Assembly: GCA_002729515.1 (NCBI GenBank)
Contig: PBYF01000125.1
Span: forward strand, 1 to 35,126
Reading direction: 5' to 3'
Length of the DNA stretch: 35,126 nucleotides
DNA from: Deltaproteobacteria bacterium
GTDB taxonomy: Bacteria > Myxococcota_A > UBA9160 > SMWR01
Below are positions 6,733-12,891 of this stretch, piece after piece. Position 1 is the first letter of the stretch, and each line of letters opens with the position of its first letter. Position numbers and translations under genes: made by a program. Under the pieces are notes generated by a model. It saw only the letters and a program-made list of their open reading frames with translations. It was not told the DNA's origin and did no database searches.

Positions 6733-7209
6733 TCACGCGGTCCGTCGCCGGCTCTGCGACCGTTCGATCCTGCGCGGCTCGCGTCCAGTGCGCAGCCGCG
6801 CGACGCCGCGTTTCCACGCGTCGACTTCGCACTGAAGCTGCGCGACCTCGAAAATCCACTCCTGGCCCGACGCTGCCTCGAGGGCGGCGCCGTCCCGGAA
6901 CGCCAATACCGCGTCGCCGGTGGCCACGAGAACGAGTTCGGCAAGGGGCCGCTGCACCGTGGGCAGGATCCTGCGCAGAGCGGCGATGGAGTTGCGGATC
7001 TTCTGGACCGAGACACCGGCATCGATCAGGCGCTTCGCCGCCCGGAGAGCGATCAGGTCTTCGAAGCGATAGCGACCGTGTCCCCCCGGGGTTTTCGAGG
7101 AGGGAGACACCAAGTCGGTCTGGTTCCAGTACCGGAGCTGGCGCCGCGAGATGCCGAGCAGTTCGACGACGTCTTTGGTCTGGAACAACCGCAGGCCAGC
7201 TTCGGCCAT
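6733..7209 (-). CDS. MerR-family transcriptional regulator
   Basis: A 158-residue MerR-type protein. The N-terminal winged helix-turn-helix occupies residues 8-75 (TKDVVELLGISRRQLRYWNQ, GGHGRYRFEDLIALRAAKRL), followed by the usual coiled dimerisation helix SVQKIRNSIAALRRIL. Residues 85-125 (LVLVATGDAVLAFRDG) look like a small beta domain instead of the metal-binding Cys/His loop of classical MerR/ZntR, so a metal signal is unlikely. The C-terminus is Arg-rich and basic. ATG 7209 is preceded by GGGA. It is divergent from the 2-phosphoglycerate-kinase-like gene and directly upstream of ParA-CBM, so it probably controls that block and itself through the promoter and dyad at 7246-7276. Confidence 0.88.
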   Translation of the reverse strand: MAEAGLRLFQTKDVVELLGISRRQLRYWNQTDLVSPSSKTPGGHGRYRFEDLIALRAAKRLIDAGVSVQKIRNSIAALRRILPTVQRPLAELVLVATGDAVLAFRDGAALEAASGQEWIFEVAQLQCEVDAWKRGVARLRTGREPRRIERSQSRRRTA

Positions 7210-7245
7210 GGTTCCCGACCCCCCCCCATCCGTCCCGCGCGGGGA

Positions 7246-7273
7246 AACGTAGGTCGGCGTTGGGTCGAGTCAA
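7246..7273 (-). promoter_or_regulatory. putative sigma70 promoter of merR
   Basis: On the minus strand, TTGACT (7273-7268) is separated by 16 nt from TACGTT (7251-7246), giving a predicted start about 30 nt before the merR ATG. The -35 is 5/6 to consensus; the -10 is weaker. The assignment is from sequence only. Confidence 0.4.
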
Positions 7274-7276
7274 CCC
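7262..7276. promoter_or_regulatory. candidate operator dyad overlapping the merR -35
   Basis: The 15-bp near-palindrome GGGTCGAGTCAACCC has symmetric arms with three non-matching positions including the centre. It overlaps the -35 element of the putative merR promoter in the divergent merR/kinase gap. That is a plausible site for autoregulation by the MerR protein, although classical MerR operators lie between -35 and -10. Confidence 0.35.
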
Positions 7277-7370
7277 GGAATCTCCGAGTTTGGTGTCCGG
7301 TGCCCCGTGTCGCGATCCGAGGGGCCTTTCCCTTCGCGGCTGGTCGGGCGCTGGGGTAGGCTGCGAGGCG

Positions 7371-8555
7371 ATGGCGTCGCAGAGCCAGTCACACCCGAGC
7401 GGCGCTGCTCCGGAGTTGCCCGGGCGCATCTGGGTCGAGGACGCAGGCCGTCGCCGCCCCTTCATGCGGGGCATCATGGTCCACTCTCTGATGGCGCGCG
7501 GCATGCCGTTCGAGGACGCCTACCGGGTTGCCAATCGCATGCGCGATCGGCTGCGCGGCCGCGATGTCGTCAGCAAAACGGAGCTCGCCACGAGCCTTCG
7601 CACCCTGGTGGGCGCCGCGCCTTTCACCGAGGATGGCGAGGTCTCGTTTACCCCGGATATCCAGGTGACCGGCGCCGGGCGGCTGGCCTTTTCCAAGGGC
7701 ATCCTGTCCCAGTCCCTCCTGGCCGCCGCGCTCGATCCCAACGAGGCGTTCGACGTGGCGCGTGAGATCGAGCGGGCCGTGCTGGCCCGGGGGAGACGGG
7801 AGATCGATCGGGGTGACCTGCGCGAGCTCACCCATCGCACACTGGCAGAGACATCCGGCGCCGCCGCCGCGCAGCGTTACCTCGTGTGGCGTCGGCACCA
7901 GGAGTCGAACCGACCCCTTCTGCTGCTGCTCGGCGGCGCCACGGGTGTCGGCAAGACGTCGCTCGCCCTCGAGGTGGCGCATCGGTTGGGCATTGGCCGC
8001 GTGCTCTCGACAGACTCGATCCGGCAGATCATGCGGATCATGCTTTCTCCAGACCTCGTGCCCACGCTCCACGCATCGTCCTACGATGCGTGGCAGGCGG
8101 TCGCTCCCGGCAGGGAGGGCGACGACGTGGTCGTCGAGGCGTTTCGCACCCAGGCAACCAGTGTCTGCGTGGGCGCTCGTGCGTCGCTCGACCGTGCGAT
8201 GGCGGAGAACTCGAGCCTGGTGCTCGACGGCGTAGCGATCGTTCCCGGGCTGCTCGACCTCGATGCCTACGCGGACTCGGCGGACGTGATCTTCCTGATG
8301 GTGGCGGCCCTCGACGAGCAGGCATTCGCCGCGCGTTTTGGCTCCCGTGCGAAGACGGCACAGGCGAGATCGGAACACCGCTACCTGCAACACCTCGACG
8401 ACATCCTGCGGATCCAGGACCACCTGCTGGATCTCGCCGACCATCACGACGTTCCGATCGTCGACAACGTTTCGTTCGACCGGTCCGTTCTCTTCATCAT
8501 CCGTCACGCCGTGGAGGCCCTGCGCCAGCGTGAGAAGTCCGATGGGGACGGGTAG
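7371..8555 (+). CDS. 2-phosphoglycerate kinase-like ATPase with N-terminal ATP-cone-like domain
   Basis: A 394-residue protein. Residues about 18-105 resemble an ATP-cone (IWVEDAGRRRPFMRGIMVHS, then YRVANRMRDRL), the domain that fronts archaeal 2-phosphoglycerate kinases. The kinase part has the P-loop GGATGVGKTSLA with Lys195, then RVLSTDSIRQIMR and a Walker-B-like SLVLDGVAIVPG. In methanogens the enzyme makes 2,3-bisphosphoglycerate for cyclic 2,3-DPG; in bacteria the substrate of such proteins is not established, and other small-molecule kinase roles are possible. ATG 7371 has GAGG about 6 nt upstream. It is divergent from merR and overlaps the M48 peptidase gene by 14 nt. Confidence 0.82.
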   Translation: MASQSQSHPSGAAPELPGRIWVEDAGRRRPFMRGIMVHSLMARGMPFEDAYRVANRMRDRLRGRDVVSKTELATSLRTLVGAAPFTEDGEVSFTPDIQVTGAGRLAFSKGILSQSLLAAALDPNEAFDVAREIERAVLARGRREIDRGDLRELTHRTLAETSGAAAAQRYLVWRRHQESNRPLLLLLGGATGVGKTSLALEVAHRLGIGRVLSTDSIRQIMRIMLSPDLVPTLHASSYDAWQAVAPGREGDDVVVEAFRTQATSVCVGARASLDRAMAENSSLVLDGVAIVPGLLDLDAYADSADVIFLMVAALDEQAFAARFGSRAKTAQARSEHRYLQHLDDILRIQDHLLDLADHHDVPIVDNVSFDRSVLFIIRHAVEALRQREKSDGDG

Positions 8556-9342
8556 GGGGCTGCTCGCAATCGGCGCGTCGATCGCCGTCTCTGGCTGCGG
8601 TCCGCTCAGCGTCACCGAGGAGCGGCATCTCGGTGACCAGTTCGAGTACCAGATGCGCTCGGAGCTTCCGCTGCTCCACGATCGGGTGATCAGTCGCTAC
8701 GTCAGCGAGATGGGTGAGGGCCTCATCCGCGCTTCGGGTCCCCAGCCGTTCCGCTACCGTTTCTACGTGGTCCGAGACGAGGAGATCAATGCCTTCGCCG
8801 GACCCGCCGGCCACGTCTACGTCCATACGGAGACGATCCTGCGCGCGCGCGATGCGAGTGAACTGGCCGGTGTTCTCGCCCACGAGGTGGCCCACGTGCA
8901 GCAGCGCCACATTGCGGCGAACTACAACCGCGCCCGCAACGCCCGCATCGGAACCGACATCCTCGCGCTGGGAGCGGGCGTGTTCGGGGGTGGTGTGGCC
9001 GGCTCGGCGACGGCCCTGGGCGGCGGGCTCGCCGCCAACACGTGGCTCAATAGTTTCAGCCGTGAGGCGGAGCTCGAGGCCGATGAGTTTTCCGTCGGCA
9101 CCATGGTGCGGGCCGGGTGGGACCCGAATGGGCTGGTCAGTTTCTTCGAGTCTCTGGCGCAGGAGGAAGACTCGAGCGTGCCAGCTTTCTTGTCGAGCCA
9201 CCCCGCGACCCAGGAGCGGATCGAGGCCGCTCGCGCCGAGATCCAGCGCCTCGACGGGACGCGGGGCCTCGCCAGCGACGATGGCGGGAAGCTCGAGATC
9301 ATCCAACGCCGGATCCGTCTCTTGACGGGCTCGCACCGCTGA
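8542..9342 (+). CDS. M48-family metallopeptidase lipoprotein (BepA/YfgC-like)
   Basis: A 266-residue protein with a lipoprotein signal (IGASIAVSGC, lipobox VSGC) and an M48 zinc-peptidase domain. The zinc site is HEVAH (His114, Glu115, His118), with the third ligand probably Glu177 in SREAELEADEF. Between them lies a Gly/Ala-rich stretch (LALGAGVFGGGVAGSATALG) typical of the family's hydrophobic segment. The C-terminal SSHPATQERIEAARAEI is the usual M48 SHP motif region. Members act in the periplasm on misassembled outer-membrane proteins. There is no TPR extension, so it is the short Loi/YcaL-type form. ATG 8542 overlaps the upstream kinase-like gene by 14 nt. Confidence 0.9.
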   Translation: MGTGRGLLAIGASIAVSGCGPLSVTEERHLGDQFEYQMRSELPLLHDRVISRYVSEMGEGLIRASGPQPFRYRFYVVRDEEINAFAGPAGHVYVHTETILRARDASELAGVLAHEVAHVQQRHIAANYNRARNARIGTDILALGAGVFGGGVAGSATALGGGLAANTWLNSFSREAELEADEFSVGTMVRAGWDPNGLVSFFESLAQEEDSSVPAFLSSHPATQERIEAARAEIQRLDGTRGLASDDGGKLEIIQRRIRLLTGSHR

Positions 9343-9359
9343 CCCGAGAGGATGAGCCC

Positions 9360-9548
9360 ATGGCCCCCCACCCCCCTGAGATCTGCACGGTCGGCGAGCT
9401 GCGGGCGAGCGGCTGGTTGGGACGAAGTGTGCGCGAGGATCTGCGCGCCAACGTGCTGGCCCGGCTGCGCCCGGGCCGGCCGGTCTGTGGGGGCGTGTTC
9501 GGCTCCCACGTGATGGTCGATTGCCTGGCCGGTCGATGCAGGCGATGA
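9360..9548 (+). pseudogene. orphan N-terminal fragment of a chelatase-type AAA ATPase
   Basis: A 62-codon frame with a good GAGAGGA ribosome-binding site. Residues about 8-45 (TVGELRASGW, RSVREDLRANVLARLRPG) closely resemble the leader that precedes the AAA domain of magnesium-chelatase/ChlI-like bacterial ATPases, where such sequences are followed by a G-Y-x-D-T-V-I-P segment and then Walker A. Here the similarity fades at GVFGSHVMVD and the frame stops; no AAA domain follows. The stop overlaps the ATG of sppA (ATGA), so the remnant could persist as a translated leader coupling sppA to the upstream genes. The family link is by eye. Confidence 0.5.
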
Positions 9549-11170
9549 CGGTCCAACCCGCTGCGGTGTTGCGGCGCATCGGCGCGAATCTCGCGCGTGG
9601 CGCGCGGCGACTGACGGCGCGCTTCGTCTTGCCGCGGCGGGGCGGAGTGTGGCTGATGCTCCGGCTGGGTGCCCCCATCGATGAGCTGGCCGCGCCGACC
9701 CTGCCCTTCGGCGAGCGGCCGCTGCTGGGGCTGCTCGATATATTGGCCGTGTTGGAGGCGGCCGGCCGGGACGCACGGGTCGCGGGCGTTGTGCTGCGCT
9801 TCGAGGGTCCGGTGGGCGGTCCGAGCCGGGCGCTCTCACTGCGGCGTGCCGTAGACCGCGTGCGCGCCGCCGGCAAGCCGGTGGTCGTCTGGAGCGAGAG
9901 CTTCGACGCCGAGTCGCTGGTGGCGGCGAGCGGCGGCACGCGGCTCTACCTGCCCGAGTCGGGCAACGTCTTCCTGGTCGGTCTGCGGCTGGAGAGCTTG
10001 CACTGGAAGCGGCTGCTCGATCGATTGGGTGTGCAGCCCGAGATCGTGCGCGTCGGCCGCCACAAGAGCGCCGCCGAGCGCTTCACCCGTGATCGGCTTT
10101 CGCCCGAGGATCGCGAGCAGCTCGAGGAACTCGCCGACGATCTCTACGAGTCGCTGATCGGGGCCGTCGCGGAAGGCCGGGGCCTGGGCCCGGCCGCATT
10201 GCGCGACCTCGTCGACACCGGTCCTCATACGGCAGCCGCCGCGGTGGGGGCCGGCCTTGCCGACGGCTGCCGTTATCCCGATGAAGTCGAGTCGGAATTT
10301 TCGGAGCTGGCGCCGTCGACTGCGCTCGATTCGAACGGGCGCCCGCGGGTCGTCGATGCCGCCACGTACTGCGCCCTCTGTGTGGGGGATCCCGGCTGGC
10401 GGCCGCTCGGTCGCGATCTGCCGCGAGTTGCTTACGTCGTCGCCCGCGGGGGCATCCACCGCGGTGCCGGCACGCGCGGTATTGCCGTGGACCGCCTGCG
10501 TGTGTTGCTCGAGCGGCTGCGTGCCGACGAACGGGTCTGCGGCGTGCTGTTGAGGATCGACAGCCCCGGTGGAGACGCTGTGGCCTCGGATCTGTTGTGG
10601 CGAGCGGTGACGCTGGTGGCCCGGGAGAAGCCGGTGGTGGTGTCGATGGGCGACGTGGTCGCGTCGGGCGGCTACTACGTGGCCGCCGCGGCGGACGCCG
10701 TCTTCGCCGAGCGCGCTACCGTGACGGGTTCGATCGGAGTGGTCGGAGGCAGGGCGAATCTCGAGGGCTTGTACGAAAAGATCGGCCTGACTCGCGACGG
10801 TGTGGAGCGCGGCGCGCGCGCGGGGCTCCTCTCCCACACCCACGCCACGCGGCCCGATGAGCGCGCCGCGCTGCGCGAGCTCTTCGAATCGGTCCACGCG
10901 ACCTTCTCGGACCGCGTGGCTCGGGGACGCGGGCTCGACCCCGAGCGTGTGGCTGAGCTCGCCACGGGACGCGTCTGGAGCGGAGGTCGCGCCGTGGGAT
11001 TGGGTCTCGTCGACACGCTGGGCGGCCCCCTCGAGGCGCTCGGCGAGCTGCGCCGCCGCGCCGGTCTGGCCGAGGGAGAACGCTACATTCTGGATCTACA
11101 CCCACGCATTGCGCCGCTTCCCGGGCTGTTCGGTTTTCTCCGCCGTGCAACCGGGCGCGCGGCCTGGTGA
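9545..11170 (+). CDS. sppA: signal peptide peptidase SppA, long (67K) type
   Basis: A 541-residue protein with two tandem SppA/ClpP-fold halves. The catalytic pair of long-form SppA is visible: general-base Lys174 in VGRHKSAAERF in the N-terminal half and nucleophile Ser374 in DVVASGGYYVA in the C-terminal half, with SPGGDAVASD forming the second-half helix. It degrades cleaved signal peptides at the inner membrane. The N-terminus shows no strong transmembrane anchor, only a basic segment and a VWLMLRLG strand. ATG 9545 is chosen for its ATGA overlap with the upstream fragment; in-frame ATG 9536 and TTG 9521 are alternatives. trmB follows 3 nt after the stop. Confidence 0.92.
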   Translation: MTVQPAAVLRRIGANLARGARRLTARFVLPRRGGVWLMLRLGAPIDELAAPTLPFGERPLLGLLDILAVLEAAGRDARVAGVVLRFEGPVGGPSRALSLRRAVDRVRAAGKPVVVWSESFDAESLVAASGGTRLYLPESGNVFLVGLRLESLHWKRLLDRLGVQPEIVRVGRHKSAAERFTRDRLSPEDREQLEELADDLYESLIGAVAEGRGLGPAALRDLVDTGPHTAAAAVGAGLADGCRYPDEVESEFSELAPSTALDSNGRPRVVDAATYCALCVGDPGWRPLGRDLPRVAYVVARGGIHRGAGTRGIAVDRLRVLLERLRADERVCGVLLRIDSPGGDAVASDLLWRAVTLVAREKPVVVSMGDVVASGGYYVAAAADAVFAERATVTGSIGVVGGRANLEGLYEKIGLTRDGVERGARAGLLSHTHATRPDERAALRELFESVHATFSDRVARGRGLDPERVAELATGRVWSGGRAVGLGLVDTLGGPLEALGELRRRAGLAEGERYILDLHPRIAPLPGLFGFLRRATGRAAW

Positions 11171-11173
11171 GTC

Positions 11174-11827
11174 GTGTCGCGTACGCTCAAGACCGACATT
11201 CCGGGTACCGATTGGCGCGCGAGCCTCGGTGATCTCGAGTCGCACGGTCCGAGGGAACTCTTCGGCGCCGAGACCCCGCCGCGGCTGGTGCTCGACGTGG
11301 GCTTTGGGCGTGGAGAATTCCTGACGGCGCTGGCCGAGAAGGATCCGGGTTTCGCGTTCCTGGGCATCGAGTACAGCCGCAAGAGGGTGCTCAAGATGGC
11401 GCGCCGGCTGGCCCGCACCCAATTGTGCAACGTGCGCCTCGTCGAAGCACCGGCCGAACGGGTATTCGAGCGGGCCATTCCGGCGGCATCCGTCCACCGC
11501 TGCTGGATCAACTTCCCGGACCCCTGGCCGAAGAAGCGGCACCATCGGCGCCGCCTGGTCCAGCCCGCATTCGTGCGCGACCTTGCGCGCGCACTGGAGC
11601 CGGAGGGTCTCGTCGAGGTGGCGACGGATCACCCGGAGTACGCCGCGTGGATCGATGAGATCTTTTCCGACGAGCCGGCTCTCGAGAACTGCCGGGGTGC
11701 CGGTTGGTCGAGCGACGTCGAAGACAGGCCGTGCACTGCATACGAGGCGGAATGGCGCGCCGAGCGGCGGACGCTGCATTTCTTCAGCTTTGCTCGTCGC
11801 CCCGACGTGGTGGCTCCGCCCCTGTGA
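11174..11827 (+). CDS. trmB: tRNA (guanine-N7-)-methyltransferase
   Basis: A 217-residue TrmB enzyme, which methylates N7 of G46 in tRNA variable loops using S-adenosylmethionine. The SAM-binding motif is VLDVGFGRGEFL, followed by FLGIEYSRKRV and the diagnostic NFPDPWPKKRHHRRR loop; VATDHPEY and TAYEAEWR are also typical of the family. Length is normal. The start is GTG 11174, three bases after the sppA stop; an ATG in that position is absent. The stop overlaps the rlmN start by one base (TGATG), so these genes are translationally coupled. Confidence 0.95.
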   Translation: MSRTLKTDIPGTDWRASLGDLESHGPRELFGAETPPRLVLDVGFGRGEFLTALAEKDPGFAFLGIEYSRKRVLKMARRLARTQLCNVRLVEAPAERVFERAIPAASVHRCWINFPDPWPKKRHHRRRLVQPAFVRDLARALEPEGLVEVATDHPEYAAWIDEIFSDEPALENCRGAGWSSDVEDRPCTAYEAEWRAERRTLHFFSFARRPDVVAPPL

Positions 11828-12888
11828 TGCAACTGAAGGATCACTCCGTGCAGGCCCTGCGCGAGGTCTTTGCGGCTCGGGGCGTCGAGCGTTGGCGTGC
11901 CGACCAGGTTGCGGGTTGGCTCTACGCCCGGGGAGTCGAGGAAGTCGCGGCCATGACCGACCTCTCCCGCGAGTTGCGTGAGGAGTTGGCGGACTCCTGG
12001 GAGGTGCGTGCCCTGGAGGTGGAGCACGAGCAGCATTCGGTGGATGGAACGCTCAAGGCCGTGCTGCGCGCCGCGGATGGCGCCCGCGTGGAGGCGGTGG
12101 CGATCCCCGAGGAGGCTCGCAACACCGTCTGCCTGTCGACGCAGGTCGGCTGTCCGCTCGCGTGCAGTTTCTGCGCGACCGGGGCTCTCGGCTTCACCCG
12201 CAACCTCTCCACCGCCGAGATCGTGGATCAGTTGTGCCGGATGCGGGAACTGTGCGGTCCCGAGCGGCCCGTCACCAACCTGGTCTTCATGGGCATGGGC
12301 GAACCGTTGCTGAATCTGCCGGCCGTGCTCGAGGCGATCCGGCTCTTCGTGCACCCGAAGGCCTTTGGTCTGGCGCCTCGGCGGATCACTGTCTCGACGG
12401 TGGGCGTGGTGCCGAAGCTCGGAGAACTCCTGGATGTGGCCCCCATTCATCTGGCCGTGTCGCTCCACGCCACGACGGATGCCGTGCGCGACTCCCTGGT
12501 TCCGCTCAACCGGCGTTTCCCGCTGGACGTGTTGCTCGGGGAACTCCGGCGTCTGGATACCGTGAACCGCCGCCGCCCGGTTTTCTTCGAGTACACCCTC
12601 ATCGCCGGAGTGAACGATTCGCTCGCCGACGCCCGGCGGCTGCCGGCGCTCCTGCGCGGCATCCCGGCCAAACTGAACCTGATTCCCATGAACGCGCACG
12701 CGCGCTCGGGCTTGCGCCCGCCCGACGGGGCCCGCATCGACCGCTTCCTTCGCGAACTCGCCGCGGGCGGCCTGCGGGTGACGTTGCGGCGCAGCAGGGG
12801 CCCGGACATCCAGGCCGCCTGCGGCCAGCTGGCCCTGCACAGCGGGCGCGATGGCGGCCGGAGCGCCCGGGGTCGTCTTCGGGTCTGA
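11827..12888 (+). CDS. rlmN: dual-specificity rRNA/tRNA (adenine-C2)-methyltransferase
   Basis: A 353-residue radical-SAM enzyme of the RlmN/Cfr family, methylating C2 of A2503 in 23S rRNA and A37 in some tRNAs. The 4Fe-4S motif CPLACSFC supplies Cys109, Cys113 and Cys116, and the methyl-carrying cysteine is Cys332 in IQAACGQL. LVFMGMGEPLLN and ITVSTVGVVP are also hallmark segments, and the N-terminal WRADQVAGWLYARG helix is usual. The C-terminus continues about 15 residues beyond the conserved core into an Arg/Gly-rich tail. Its stop is only 3 nt from the stop of the convergent transglycosylase gene. Confidence 0.95.
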   Translation: MQLKDHSVQALREVFAARGVERWRADQVAGWLYARGVEEVAAMTDLSRELREELADSWEVRALEVEHEQHSVDGTLKAVLRAADGARVEAVAIPEEARNTVCLSTQVGCPLACSFCATGALGFTRNLSTAEIVDQLCRMRELCGPERPVTNLVFMGMGEPLLNLPAVLEAIRLFVHPKAFGLAPRRITVSTVGVVPKLGELLDVAPIHLAVSLHATTDAVRDSLVPLNRRFPLDVLLGELRRLDTVNRRRPVFFEYTLIAGVNDSLADARRLPALLRGIPAKLNLIPMNAHARSGLRPPDGARIDRFLRELAAGGLRVTLRRSRGPDIQAACGQLALHSGRDGGRSARGRLRV

Positions 12889-12891
12889 GCG

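Noticed and set aside
5772..7370. Long plus-strand open frame antisense to ParA and MerR, in frame with the kinase-like gene
   Set aside because: Antisense composition artefact; protein-like sequence begins at ATG 7371 with a ribosome-binding site.
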